Source of the DNA: VXYL01 sp965208525
Lineage (GTDB): Bacteria; Pseudomonadota; Gammaproteobacteria; Pseudomonadales; Azotimanducaceae
Length of the DNA: 64,000 bases
Assembly (NCBI GenBank): GCA_965208525.1
Contig: OZ242340.1
Span: 4,340,001 to 4,404,000, forward strand
Direction of reading: 5' to 3'
Shown here in pieces: positions 35,005-44,428 of this stretch. Below the pieces are notes generated by a model, which had not been told where the DNA came from, made no database searches, and was given only the letters and a program-made list of their open reading frames with translations. Position numbers and translations under genes: made by a program. How positions within the stretch are numbered: position 1 is the first letter of the stretch; each line of letters begins with the position of its first letter.

Positions 35005-35026
35005 GCCTTGTTGAGACGCGGGCGGT

Positions 35027-35974
35027 TCAGGAGTCGGTGGGGCTGGCGGAGGGCGATACCGCCGAAACTTGCTCCGGTTGGCGGATGCGCAGGGGTGGCG
35101 GCGTCTCAGGGCGATCGAGCAGGCCGAAGGTCACCATGTTCATCCACGAGCGATCGCGGTTCTGGATGGCGGCGGCCAGCACCAGGTTGCCGCTTTCGTC
35201 GAAGCCGCGGTATTCCGGATAGTTGAGGGCGAGGACGCGAAGGGTGTCGTTGGCGGTTTCGGTGAGGCCGAGCTTCCAGCTCGACTCCACCAGGATCGCC
35301 AGGGCATCCGGCGCTGCCGGCGTCTGCGAGTAGTTTTCGATGGCGTAACGGGCACGGTTGGCCGCCGCCACATAGGCGCCCCGGCTCATGTACCAGGTCG
35401 CCACGTGCACCTCCGACTGCGCCAGCACGTTGCGCAGATGGATCATGCGCTGGCGGGCATCGCGGGCATACTCGCTTGAGGGGAAGAGCTTCAAGAACTC
35501 GTCGAAGTCATTGAACGCCTTGCGCGCGGTGGTGACATCCCGCTTCGACTCGTCGATGGCGAAGAGGCGGTTCAGCACCCCGCGCGAGCGTGCCGTGGCG
35601 GCTAACCCTCGCATGTAGTACGCATAGTCCACGTTCGGATGCTGCGGATGCAGGCGGACGAAGCGATCGGCCGCGTTGCGTGCCGCCTCGATGTCCCAGG
35701 CCATGTAGTTGGCGTAGATGAGCTCGAGCTGCGCCTGCTCGGCGTAGGGCCCGAACGGATAGCGCGCCTCGAGGCGTTGGAGGCGCGTGACGCTGTCGGA
35801 GAAGTTGCCGGTGCGCAGGCTCCGCTGGGCTGCCTCGTAGAGCATCTGGCGAGTGGAGGTGGCGTCCACAGCCTCGGTGTCTTCCTCGGTACCAAACAAG
35901 GCACAGCCGGTGAGCAGCATGGATGCGAGCAGCACAGGCATGAGCCTCGTCGCTCGCGTTCGCGCCTGTTGCAT
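35027..35974 (-). CDS. bamD: Outer membrane protein assembly factor BamD
   Basis: A 315-residue lipoprotein. The signal peptide ends in the lipobox LLTGC (MLLTGCALFGT). The rest is TPR-like: YEAAQRSLRTGNFSDSVTRL, YPFGPYAEQAQLELIYANYM, HPNVDYAYYMRGLAAT and SEYARDARQRMIHLRN, all characteristic of BamD/YfiO. BamD with BamA folds and inserts beta-barrel proteins at the inner face of the outer membrane. It is about 70 residues longer than the E. coli protein, mostly a C-terminal tail ending in a Pro/Ser-rich stretch. ATG 35974 has AAGGAG 10 bases upstream. It is divergent from rluD over 61 bases, the classical neighbourhood. Confidence 0.95.
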   Translation of the reverse strand: MQQARTRATRLMPVLLASMLLTGCALFGTEEDTEAVDATSTRQMLYEAAQRSLRTGNFSDSVTRLQRLEARYPFGPYAEQAQLELIYANYMAWDIEAARNAADRFVRLHPQHPNVDYAYYMRGLAATARSRGVLNRLFAIDESKRDVTTARKAFNDFDEFLKLFPSSEYARDARQRMIHLRNVLAQSEVHVATWYMSRGAYVAAANRARYAIENYSQTPAAPDALAILVESSWKLGLTETANDTLRVLALNYPEYRGFDESGNLVLAAAIQNRDRSWMNMVTFGLLDRPETPPPLRIRQPEQVSAVSPSASPTDS

Positions 35975-36035
35975 TGGCTTCCAGCTCCTTCGCTCGACGT
36001 TCCGCTTCCGCACTATTCTACCCGCCAGGGCCACG

Positions 36036-37058
36036 ATGTTCGAAAGGACCAAGCCATTGACGGATCAACCCGAACCGGCCGCGAGGGCGCCCGGCCACGA
36101 CAGGGCAGGCGACCGCGTGGAGATCGACTGCGTCTTGCCGTCGGACCTCGCCGGTGAGAGGTTCGACCGTGCTGCGGCGCGGTTGTTCACCGCCATTTCT
36201 CGTTCCGAACTCACGGGCTGGATTCGAGCGGGGCAATTGACGCTCGACGGACGCGCCGTCAAGGCCAGCACGCCCGTCGCCGGGGGCGAGCGGATGCGAG
36301 GGTGCATCGAGCGGCCCCCGCGCTTCGACTGGGACACCGCCGAAGAGCTCGCATTCGAGGTTGTGCATGAGGACGGCGCGGTCATCGTCGTGGACAAGCC
36401 GGCTGGTCTCGTTGTCCACCCAGGCGCCGGCCAGCCCCGAGGAACGCTGGTGAACGGCCTGCTGCACCGCTTTGCGAACCTCGCCGTCCTGCCCCGCGCC
36501 GGTCTCGTGCATAGGCTCGACAAGGACACCAGCGGCCTGCTGGTGGTAGCCGCGAATGCGGAAAGCCTGCTTCGGCTGGGGCAGGCGATGCGTGAGCGGC
36601 GCGTCGAGCGGCGCTATCTGGCGGTGGTGGAGGGTGCCGTAGATGAAGACCGCACCATCGACGCGCCCATCGGTCGACATCCGCGGCAAAGGACGCGACA
36701 GGCAGTGCGCGAAGACGGGCGGCCCGCGGTGACCCACGTTCGCGTCCGCGAGAGATTCGCCCAGCATTCGTTCGTAGAGGCCCGGCTGGAAACCGGGCGC
36801 ACACATCAGATTCGCGTTCATCTTGCCGCCATCGGTCATCCGCTGGTGGGGGACGGGCGCTACGGCGCCGATGGTCGTGTGCCGCCTGGGACCGCGCCGG
36901 ATCAGGGCCGACGCTTTCGAACATTTCCGAGGCAGGCCCTGCACGCGCACCATCTAGCCTTCGCCCATCCCAGCCGCGGCGGGAGGATGCGATTTGACTC
37001 GCCCTTGCCGCAGGACATGAGCGAGCTTTTGGCGACGCTGCGAGAGGCGCTGCCGTGA
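36036..37058 (+). CDS. rluD: 23S rRNA pseudouridine synthase RluD
   Basis: A 340-residue RluA-family enzyme. The S4-like N-domain reads ERFDRAAARLFTAISRSELT. The catalytic loop is LVHRLDKDTSGLLVVA, with the essential Asp in HRLDKDTSG. The second family block is GRTHQIRVHLAAIGHPLVGD, then HAHHLAFAHP. RluD modifies uridines 1911, 1915 and 1917 of 23S rRNA helix 69. ATG 36036 is the best start; the reading frame stays open upstream but runs into bamD. The stop overlaps the next start (TGATG), so pgeF is translationally coupled. Confidence 0.94.
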   Translation: MFERTKPLTDQPEPAARAPGHDRAGDRVEIDCVLPSDLAGERFDRAAARLFTAISRSELTGWIRAGQLTLDGRAVKASTPVAGGERMRGCIERPPRFDWDTAEELAFEVVHEDGAVIVVDKPAGLVVHPGAGQPRGTLVNGLLHRFANLAVLPRAGLVHRLDKDTSGLLVVAANAESLLRLGQAMRERRVERRYLAVVEGAVDEDRTIDAPIGRHPRQRTRQAVREDGRPAVTHVRVRERFAQHSFVEARLETGRTHQIRVHLAAIGHPLVGDGRYGADGRVPPGTAPDQGRRFRTFPRQALHAHHLAFAHPSRGGRMRFDSPLPQDMSELLATLREALP

Positions 37059-37789
37059 TGGCGAGGGCTCGGATGCCGATTCTCGAGGCGCAGCCAGCGT
37101 CTCCAGCAACACAGGCGCGCATGTCCGCATTCACCACCATGCGCCCGTTCGACTTCAGTTCGGCGCTGCAGCGCGACGATCCGGCTGGTGCGACGCGTTG
37201 CCGCGAGCTGTTGCAGAAACGCGCCGACGTTCGCGCCGTTCAGTGGCTGGACCAAGTGCATGGGACGGACGTGATCCAAGCGTCGACCGAGACCGCTCAG
37301 TTTGTCGCCAGAGCCGATGCGGCGTACACGAGCGAACCGGGCATTGGTCTTGCCATCCGCACCGCCGATTGTGCCCCTCTCGTGCTACTCGCCAAGCGCA
37401 AGGGTTCAGACGCCATCGCCGCCGTCCACTGCGGCTGGCGCGGCACCGTGGCGGGCATCGTCGAAAACGCGCTCACGGCCCTCGCGACCCCTCCCGACCG
37501 GGTCTCGGCCTGGATCGGCCCGGCCATCTGCCGCAACTGCTACGAAGTGGACACGCCCGTGAGGGACCAACTCACGGAGGAGGAACGCGCCGCCGTCCTG
37601 ACGAACGGACGAGACGCCGACCATTGGTGGATGGACCTCCTGGTTCTAGTTTCGCACCGCCTGGAAGCCGCCGGAGTCCGCAACATCGCCTCTGCCGCCG
37701 TTTGCACCGCTCATGATCCGGGCTTCTATTCCCACCGCAAGCGAAGCGACAGTGGCCGCATGGCGACCGTTGTCTGGCTGCCCGAGTAA
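37058..37789 (+). CDS. pgeF: Purine nucleoside phosphorylase/peptidoglycan editing factor PgeF (YfiH)
   Basis: A 243-residue YfiH/laccase-domain protein. The zinc-ligand motifs are in order: WLDQVHGTDV (His), RTADCAPLVLL (Cys) and AAVHCGWRGTVAGI (His), then GPAICRNCYEVD and DPGFYSHRKRSDSGRM. PgeF keeps L-alanine from being replaced in muropeptides, and the family also has purine nucleoside phosphorylase activity. The N-terminus is shortened: the RGG-x-S-x-x-P-x-x-S-x-N-L region of family members is reduced to AFTTMRPFDFSSALQRDDP. It follows rluD with overlap, its usual place. Confidence 0.92.
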   Translation: MARARMPILEAQPASPATQARMSAFTTMRPFDFSSALQRDDPAGATRCRELLQKRADVRAVQWLDQVHGTDVIQASTETAQFVARADAAYTSEPGIGLAIRTADCAPLVLLAKRKGSDAIAAVHCGWRGTVAGIVENALTALATPPDRVSAWIGPAICRNCYEVDTPVRDQLTEEERAAVLTNGRDADHWWMDLLVLVSHRLEAAGVRNIASAAVCTAHDPGFYSHRKRSDSGRMATVVWLPE

Positions 37790-37880
37790 CGCGGCGTACC
37801 AAGCCGGTGTTGGGGCGCCCCCTCCAAATGGGCGTCCTACAAGCTCGAGGTCCCTTGCGCGCCGGACGAGGTGGCGCGGC

Positions 37881-37886
37881 TATACT
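37881..37886 (+). promoter_or_regulatory. Candidate -10 box (TATACT) for the giant secreted protein
   Basis: TATACT followed by GCGCCGCCC, a GC-rich discriminator, lies about 52 bases before ATG 37939. A TTGCGC at about 37855 is too far (20 bases) for a perfect -35 spacing, so the match is partial. Confidence 0.4.
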
Positions 37887-37938
37887 GCGCCGCCCAGGCT
37901 TCTGCGAGCCTGTTCGGCGTGCGGAGGCGGCAAGCGCT

Positions 37939-40900
37939 ATGAATCCAAAGAGGACGCGGGCCCTCGCCGCTGGACATAGTCGTTGGCAGACGGTTGGCAG
38001 CGGGCGACTTTGGTGTCTGAAGCTGTCGGCTCTCGCGTTGGCCATTTGCTTCGCCACCGCCGCCGGTGCCGCCGAGGTTCGGCAAGTCACGATCGGCTCA
38101 ACGCCCGGGCCCGACAACACCTACTCCGCCGGCGACCGCATCAGCGTCACCGTGCGATTCGATGCCTTGGTGGAGGTTTCCGGCACGCCCGCGCTTGAGA
38201 TCGACGTCGGCGGCAGCACGCGCCGAGCGACGATGTGGATGCACGGTGGCAGTCGGCTGCACTTCGGCTACACGGTGCGCGCCGCCGACAACGATCCGGA
38301 CGGAATCAGCATCGAGGCCGGGGCGATCAAGCTCGCCGGCGGGAGCATCGACGGGCCTGATGGCGACGCCGCTCTGCTCTCTCTTCGTGGCCACGGCATC
38401 GCCAACGCGCCAGGACACCGGGTGGACGGAGCTGGCGCCTGGCCGCCAAGCATCGTCTCGGTGTCCGTTACCTCCAACCCCGGCGTCGACGACACCTACA
38501 GCAGCGGCGACGTGATCGAAGTGACGGCGGAGTTCGACGAACCGGTGTTCGTCGACGGCTTGCCTACGCTCGCAATTGAAGTCGGAAACGAGTCCCGCGA
38601 GGCGCCCTATCGCGACGGCAGTGGCAGCAACAGACTCACTTTCACGACGAGGATCTGGCGCGGCGACCTCGCCGCCGGCGGTGTTGTGCTGCCGGAAAGC
38701 GGCCTTGCCGGCGGGGCTAGCATCCGCGATGCCGACGGCAATGTCGCGCAGACAGACTACTCGGCACCCGGCCGGCAGCGGCGCCATCGGGTGGACGCCG
38801 TCGGACCGCAAGTCGTTGGCCTGAGTGTGGTTTCGAGGCCGCCGTCTGGCAGCGTGTACCGCGAAGGCGACATGGTCGAGATCGAGGTGAGCTTTGACGA
38901 AGAGGTGTACCTGACGGGCCGTGCAAGCATGCCGGTCGGCGGATTGCCCCAGGTGGAAAGCACCCAGATGGGCGGCGGCGGGGAGAGAGCGGCAACCGCC
39001 GCGGAGAGCCGGCAGCGTTCCATCGTGTTTCGCTTCAACGTCTTGGCGCAAGACACCGTGGGGAGGATCTTCTTCGGCGCGGGCCCACTTGCTCGACCGG
39101 TGAGACTCGCGGAGCAATGGCCGTCCATTCAGGACCGTGCCGGCAACGCGGCGAGCACGGAATACAGCCAGGCCAATCAGTGGCACGACGCACCGATAGA
39201 TGGCAGCCAGCCAGACACGACACCGCCGGCCGTCCACTCCGCCACCATTGCGTCGAGGCCGTTAGGCGCGGCCTATGGCAGGGGCGAGGCGATTGCCGTG
39301 CGGATCCGGTTCACCGAAGCGCTGCAGATGTCCGGAGGCGTCTGGGCGACAACCGACCTCTTGTTGGAAACCGGCACCAAGACGCTTGGGACCTGGATCG
39401 GCAGTGGGGCAACGTCGGCGACCTTCACGTATCTCGTAACCGCGGCCGACATCGACGCCGACGGCGTGTCCCTTGCCGGTGCCGTAAACGTGGGGCCGGT
39501 CGAGGACGCAGTCGGGAACGTCGTCGATGGCGAGTCGCTGGCGTTCACGCCATTCACGGACGTGGACCACAAGGTCGATGGAACGCGAGTGGCCGCGGCC
39601 CGCCCCCGACAAGTCGGCTCCAGGCTGTCGTTCGGCGGGGGCCGACTGTCCTTCGACGGCATGGTTGTGGTTCGGGGAACGCCGGAGTTTGTTGTGGCCG
39701 GCGAGCGTCGCGTCACGCGCTTCGACAGGCCGCGACACTCCTTCGTGGACAAGGACAGGAACCTGTGGGACATCGGCTACCGCTTTCCCGGCTTCGCCGA
39801 GGACGACTTCGACTTTGTAGGCGTTCAACTGCCCCCCGAAGGCTGGGCCGACGTGTCGTTCCTCGATGGTCGGGGGCGCGAAGTCGTGGTTGATTCGATT
39901 GCGCTGCCCCGTTCGTTTGGCCCGGCAATCGGTTCGAGCTTCCACGGCGTTGTCCTTGAGCCGCCGGCCCATGGCGGCACGCGCTACGGCGAGGGACAAA
40001 CCCTCACGTTTCATGTCGTCTTTACGGAGCCGGTGAACGTCGGCGGCGCGGCAAGGCTGAAGGTGGGGGTACGCGAGCTCCCGTGCACGCCTCGAAACGG
40101 GCGCGACCGCCATTTCGTCTGCAGCCGAATCATCCAAGCCGGCGAGAACGTGACGGACCTGGAGTTGGCAAGAGGGGCATTCCGCCTGCTCGCCATCTCC
40201 ATCAGGGACGACGAAGGCAATGTCGTCAGCGGGGATCTTTCGGCCTACGCGGAAACGATCGAGCCCTTCAGCGTCGACACCAGGGTGCCCCGCATCGAAG
40301 GCGTGAGCATTGCCGCACCGGTAGCGAACGGCACCTTTGGCGCCGGCGCCGTTGTTTCGGTGGTGGTGCGATTCAGCGAGCCGGTGGTTGCCACTGGTTC
40401 CGAGCAGCTGGCGATTGTCATTGGTGACGGCACCCGGCTCGCGTCGTTCGATGGCAACGCCGGCGCCGACGGGCTGCGCTTTAGCTACGTGGTTTCGCGT
40501 GCCGATGCGGACGCCAACGGGCTCGCGATTCCGGCCGATGCACTTCGGCTCGAAGGCGGCGCGATCACGGACCTGGCCGGCAACGAGGCATCGCTTGCGC
40601 ACAACGCCGTGGGCGACAGCAGCACGCGCCGTGTGGACGGGAGCGTTGCGGACATCTCGACCACGCCGGTGCAGATCCGCGTGGCCACGGCCCCCACCGC
40701 AACGCTCGGTTCACCCGCCCAAGCCGCGAGGTCAAGCCTGACTTGGGAGGCCACGTCCACATGGGCTGGGCAGCCGCGGATGTCCTACGCGGTGCAGGCA
40801 GATCACCCGGATGTCCTCATTGGCCGCGCCAGTGGCTTCGTGCGGCGCGGCCAGAGCGTCACCAACAACCTGCGGATGGCCTGCAGGGCCGGTGGAACCG

Positions 40901-42387
40901 CCAATGTGCGGCTGACGATTCGCGTGAAGAGCACCCGCGTGCCCGTGGCCTGGGACGTGCTCTGTCGAGACGGCGTGATTCGCGTCAGGGAAGTGGAGGT
41001 CTTTCAAGGGCCCCTCGCGGGCCGATTCGCCTTGGAAGGCGGAACCGGACGCGTGGACGCCATCGCCAACCGGCGCAGCGTCGTACGGGTGCATGTCGAG
41101 CACGAGTCTGCGGCAACACCGCCACTCGCTGCCGGGATCCACGTCGCGGGTGTGGGAACGCCATTGGATGCCGAGTACGCCGGCTCCATGCGGCGCGGCA
41201 GAAAGTGGGTGTCAAGCTACACGATGCCCCTGCCAGCGGCGCAGTTTATGCGAGGAAACGGGCTTGAACTCGTGGCCGACCCCAGCGCGCAGTTGGACGC
41301 CGATGTCCTCGCGACCCCGCGACTGAACTTCGCCTCGCTCACGCCGAAGACGCTGCCGGCGCTCAAACCAGTGTTCGTGCCCATTCAGGTCGTTGACACG
41401 ACGCCGACCGTGAGCGCCGACGCCCTCCTTGAGGTGGCCCGCAGCCTGTTGCCGATTGCCCGCGTGCGTGCGCGGGTGCGAGCCGCACTCGTCTATGAAC
41501 TCTCCGCCGCGGAGAGAAACAGCCGACGAGTTGATGCGGATCGGCTCTTCGACCGAGTGGTGCAGTTGGCCAACGAGGAGGGTGCGGCGGACGAGTTCTA
41601 CATTGCCGTCGCGGCAATGCCGCCGGGATGGGAGCCCGACACCAACCACGTCTATGGCGGCGCAAATCAGGTCGTCCTCGGTGACGCCACGTTGGCCGAA
41701 CGGGTGGCGTTCGGACTCGGATGGGGCATGGGGCTGCGGTCGGTGCCTTGCCAAGCGTTGGGCGACCCTGCGTTCCCGTACGCCGGCATCGGCGCCGAGG
41801 GGAGCTACTCGTTCCTCGAGCAGCGGTTCATCACGGCGAGCGAGAGCTACTACGACCTGATGTCGGGCTGCGTGCCACAGCATATCTCCACGTACAGCTA
41901 CCAGAAGGCCGTGGCGTGGGGCGACGGGGCGAGCGAAGCGGCGGACCGTAACGGCGCCGCGATGCCGGTGGCGTCGGATGTCCGGAGCAACCTTGGCGGT
42001 GGCGGTCAGGGCGGGCACGCGATCGCAGTCGATGGTCGGGTTAGCGATGCCCCCGCCATCGTTCAGAGCCTCGCGCTGTCGGGATCGGTGGACGAACACG
42101 GTTTCTGGGCCCTGTTCGCCGCTGCCACCAGCACCTCCTTGCCACGGATCGATGCACCCGGCGATTTCGTCCTCACGCTCCACGACGACTCGGGGCTTGA
42201 GATGTACCGCCAACTCCTCGCCACCGCAGACATGGGCGCGTCAGCAGGCCGTGCCGGCGCGTGGGCCGTGCGTGTCCCCTTGCAGGCTCGCGAGGTACAC
42301 GCCGTACGCATCCGCAATGCCGGCGGCAGCCTGCTGCTCGACAACGACGTGCGTCTCCCAGCCGGCCCACATGCAGACGTACGTTGA
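37939..42387 (+). CDS. Giant secreted Ig-like repeat protein with degenerate metalloprotease-like C-terminal domain
   Basis: A 1482-residue exported protein. The signal peptide (LSALALAICFATAAGAA) follows a basic start. About six Ig/SwmB-like repeats of 110-130 residues follow, each with x-Y-x-x-GD-x-I-x-V-T-V-x-F and a D-G-N/AGN turn (for example TYSAGDRISVTVRFD, TYSSGDVIEVTAEFD, TFGAGAVVSVVVRFS). From about residue 1010 there is a protease-like region: VREVEVFQGPLAGRFALEGG, then at 1256-1271 VAFGLGWGMGLRSVPC, then DLMSGCVPQHISTYSYQKA. In zinc-protease relatives this stretch is AHELGHNLGLRHAPC with DLMSYC; here all His/Glu ligands are replaced. The protein is probably an extracellular adhesin or binding protein. 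ATG 37939 begins the basic N-region. Confidence 0.85.
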   Translation: MNPKRTRALAAGHSRWQTVGSGRLWCLKLSALALAICFATAAGAAEVRQVTIGSTPGPDNTYSAGDRISVTVRFDALVEVSGTPALEIDVGGSTRRATMWMHGGSRLHFGYTVRAADNDPDGISIEAGAIKLAGGSIDGPDGDAALLSLRGHGIANAPGHRVDGAGAWPPSIVSVSVTSNPGVDDTYSSGDVIEVTAEFDEPVFVDGLPTLAIEVGNESREAPYRDGSGSNRLTFTTRIWRGDLAAGGVVLPESGLAGGASIRDADGNVAQTDYSAPGRQRRHRVDAVGPQVVGLSVVSRPPSGSVYREGDMVEIEVSFDEEVYLTGRASMPVGGLPQVESTQMGGGGERAATAAESRQRSIVFRFNVLAQDTVGRIFFGAGPLARPVRLAEQWPSIQDRAGNAASTEYSQANQWHDAPIDGSQPDTTPPAVHSATIASRPLGAAYGRGEAIAVRIRFTEALQMSGGVWATTDLLLETGTKTLGTWIGSGATSATFTYLVTAADIDADGVSLAGAVNVGPVEDAVGNVVDGESLAFTPFTDVDHKVDGTRVAAARPRQVGSRLSFGGGRLSFDGMVVVRGTPEFVVAGERRVTRFDRPRHSFVDKDRNLWDIGYRFPGFAEDDFDFVGVQLPPEGWADVSFLDGRGREVVVDSIALPRSFGPAIGSSFHGVVLEPPAHGGTRYGEGQTLTFHVVFTEPVNVGGAARLKVGVRELPCTPRNGRDRHFVCSRIIQAGENVTDLELARGAFRLLAISIRDDEGNVVSGDLSAYAETIEPFSVDTRVPRIEGVSIAAPVANGTFGAGAVVSVVVRFSEPVVATGSEQLAIVIGDGTRLASFDGNAGADGLRFSYVVSRADADANGLAIPADALRLEGGAITDLAGNEASLAHNAVGDSSTRRVDGSVADISTTPVQIRVATAPTATLGSPAQAARSSLTWEATSTWAGQPRMSYAVQADHPDVLIGRASGFVRRGQSVTNNLRMACRAGGTANVRLTIRVKSTRVPVAWDVLCRDGVIRVREVEVFQGPLAGRFALEGGTGRVDAIANRRSVVRVHVEHESAATPPLAAGIHVAGVGTPLDAEYAGSMRRGRKWVSSYTMPLPAAQFMRGNGLELVADPSAQLDADVLATPRLNFASLTPKTLPALKPVFVPIQVVDTTPTVSADALLEVARSLLPIARVRARVRAALVYELSAAERNSRRVDADRLFDRVVQLANEEGAADEFYIAVAAMPPGWEPDTNHVYGGANQVVLGDATLAERVAFGLGWGMGLRSVPCQALGDPAFPYAGIGAEGSYSFLEQRFITASESYYDLMSGCVPQHISTYSYQKAVAWGDGASEAADRNGAAMPVASDVRSNLGGGGQGGHAIAVDGRVSDAPAIVQSLALSGSVDEHGFWALFAAATSTSLPRIDAPGDFVLTLHDDSGLEMYRQLLATADMGASAGRAGAWAVRVPLQAREVHAVRIRNAGGSLLLDNDVRLPAGPHADVR

Positions 42388-42533
42388 GCGAGGCCCCGTA
42401 GGCTCAACTCTTGAATGACGCCTAGCGGGGCGAATCCGAGGCCGTCGCCACGAGCGCTGGTGAGAAACATCGGCTAAGCGCCTGCACCGCAGACTTTCGC
42501 TCCACTGCCAAACTTGCCGCCCCGAAAATGAGG

Positions 42534-42553
42534 GGGCGTCTTCGCCCTTTTTT
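42534..42553 (+). terminator. Rho-independent-type terminator
   Basis: GGGCG-TCTT-CGCCC followed directly by six T residues, and preceded by an A-rich stretch. It lies 147 bases after the giant gene's stop and about 80 before ilvI. It most likely ends the upstream transcript; because it is near ilvI an attenuator role is possible, but no leader peptide rich in branched-chain codons was seen. Confidence 0.65.
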
Positions 42554-42588
42554 CTCGGTTGGGGGCAAGGGCACTTGTGCGGTCTTGG

Positions 42589-42594
42589 TATGAT
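42589..42594 (+). promoter_or_regulatory. Candidate extended -10 promoter for ilvIHC
   Basis: TTGGTATGAT contains an extended -10 (TGnTATGAT, -10 hexamer at 42589-42594), followed by a GC-rich discriminator. It is downstream of the terminator and about 40 bases before the ilvI start. A good -35 is lacking, as is common for extended -10 promoters. Confidence 0.5.
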
Positions 42595-42634
42595 TCGCGC
42601 CCTTTTTCGCGAGGGTTGAAGGCGGTTTCCTTTG

Positions 42635-44395
42635 GTGAGCGAGCAAACCGAACATCTGTCCGGTGGCGACATGCTGATTCGGGCGTTGCAGGATGCTGGG
42701 GTCGAGTACATCTTCGGCTATCCCGGCGGCGCGGCGCTGCACATCTACGACGCCATCTTCCGCCAGCAGCGGGTGGAGCACATCCTGGTTCGTCACGAGC
42801 AGGCGGCGACGCACATGGCGGATGGGTATGCCCGTGCGACCGGGAAGCCGGGGGTGGTGCTCGTCACTTCCGGGCCAGGTGCCACCAACGCCGTGACCGG
42901 CATCGCCACCGCGTACATGGACTCCATCCCGATGGTGGTGATATCCGGGCAGGTGGCGAACGAGTTCATTGGCACGGATGCGTTTCAGGAAACCGACATG
43001 GTCGGGGTCTCGCGGCCGGTCGTGAAGCACAGCTACCTCGTCAAGGAAGCATCCGAGATTCCGCGCATCGTCGCCGAGGCGTTCTACATCGCGAGCACAG
43101 GGCGCCCGGGGCCCGTGGTGATCGACGTGCCGAAGGACACCACCGATCCGGCCCAACTGTTCCCATACGAGTTTCCGGATTCGGTGACACTGCGTTCCTA
43201 CAACCCGACGACGCGTGGCCATGGCGGCCAGATTCGCAAGGCGGCTACGGCGCTGCTCGAAGCCGAGCGGCCCGTCATCTACACCGGCGGGGGTCTGGTG
43301 CAAGGCAACGCTGGCAGCACTCTCACCAGCATTGCCGACATGCTTGGCCATCCGGTCACCAGCACGTTGATGGGCCTCGGCGCCTACCCCGGCTCGAAGC
43401 CGCACTTTCTCGGCATGTTGGGCATGCACGGCACCTATGAAGCCAACATGGCCATGCATCATGCCGATCTCATCTTCGCGGTGGGTGCGCGCTTCGACGA
43501 CCGCGTCACCAACGACCCGGCGCAGTTCTCGCCAGATGCCAAGATCGTCCACATCGACATCGACCCCGCCAGCATCTCGAAGATCGTCCGTGCCGACATC
43601 CCCATCGTCGGGCCCGTGGACTCGGTGCTGCCGGAACTCAAGCGCATCGTCAATGCGGAGATGGCGCGGGACCCCTCGCGCCCCGACCGCGTCGCTCTCG
43701 CCGAATGGTGGGAGCGCATCGCCCGCTGGCGGGCCGAACACGGCCTCGACCACGACCAGCGCCATCGCAACGGGGCTGCGGGTTCGCTGTTGCCGCAGCA
43801 GGTGGTGCAGGCGGTGTATCGGGCGACGGGCGGCGACGCCTATGTCTCAAGCGATGTGGGGCAGCACCAGATGTTTGCCGCGCAGTACTATCACTTCGAT
43901 CAGCCCCGGCGGTGGATCAACAGCGGTGGTCTGGGCACCATGGGCTTTGGCTTACCGGCGGCGATGGGTGTGCAATTCGCCCATCCCGATGCGGTGGTCG
44001 CCTGCATCACCGGCGAAGGCAGCTTCATGATGAACATGCAGGAGCTATCCACCTGCATGCAATATGCACTGCCCATCAAGATCATTAACCTCAACAACAA
44101 GGCCCTCGGCATGGTGAAGCAGTGGCAGGACATGCAATACGGCGGTCGCCACTCGCACAGCACCTATCGCGATGCACTGCCGGATTTCGTGCACCTGGTG
44201 GAGTCCTTCGGTCACGTTGGTTACCGGGTTCACGACCTCGGCGAACTCGATGCGGTGATGGCGGATGTCTTCGGCGAGAAGCACAAGGGCGACCTCGTGT
44301 TCGTGGACGCGCACATCGACCCGGACGAGCATGTCTATCCCATGGCCATCAGGGGCGGCGCCATGAAGGACATGATCCTGGATCGGGCCGTCTGA
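42635..44395 (+). CDS. ilvI: Acetolactate synthase large subunit
   Basis: A 586-residue thiamine-diphosphate enzyme. The TPP N-domain shows IFGYPGGAALHIYDA and VRHEQAATHMADGYARATG with the catalytic Glu; LVTSGPGATNAVTGIATAYMDS is the AHAS loop. The FAD-binding middle domain has KAATALLEAERPVIYTGGG. The C-terminal TPP motif GDG-like stretch is CITGEGSFMMNMQEL, followed by INLNNKALGMVKQWQ. It joins two pyruvates (or pyruvate and 2-oxobutyrate) in valine, leucine and isoleucine synthesis. GTG 42635 is the likely start; TTG 42632 is possible. It is followed by ilvH and ilvC. Confidence 0.96.
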   Translation: MSEQTEHLSGGDMLIRALQDAGVEYIFGYPGGAALHIYDAIFRQQRVEHILVRHEQAATHMADGYARATGKPGVVLVTSGPGATNAVTGIATAYMDSIPMVVISGQVANEFIGTDAFQETDMVGVSRPVVKHSYLVKEASEIPRIVAEAFYIASTGRPGPVVIDVPKDTTDPAQLFPYEFPDSVTLRSYNPTTRGHGGQIRKAATALLEAERPVIYTGGGLVQGNAGSTLTSIADMLGHPVTSTLMGLGAYPGSKPHFLGMLGMHGTYEANMAMHHADLIFAVGARFDDRVTNDPAQFSPDAKIVHIDIDPASISKIVRADIPIVGPVDSVLPELKRIVNAEMARDPSRPDRVALAEWWERIARWRAEHGLDHDQRHRNGAAGSLLPQQVVQAVYRATGGDAYVSSDVGQHQMFAAQYYHFDQPRRWINSGGLGTMGFGLPAAMGVQFAHPDAVVACITGEGSFMMNMQELSTCMQYALPIKIINLNNKALGMVKQWQDMQYGGRHSHSTYRDALPDFVHLVESFGHVGYRVHDLGELDAVMADVFGEKHKGDLVFVDAHIDPDEHVYPMAIRGGAMKDMILDRAV

Positions 44396-44428
44396 CCGTT
44401 CGTTGACTTAGGGTTTGGACACATCACC

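Noticed and set aside
42440..42600. Leader peptide/attenuator for ilvI
   Set aside because: No short frame rich in Leu, Val or Ile precedes the terminator; it is more simply the end of the upstream gene.
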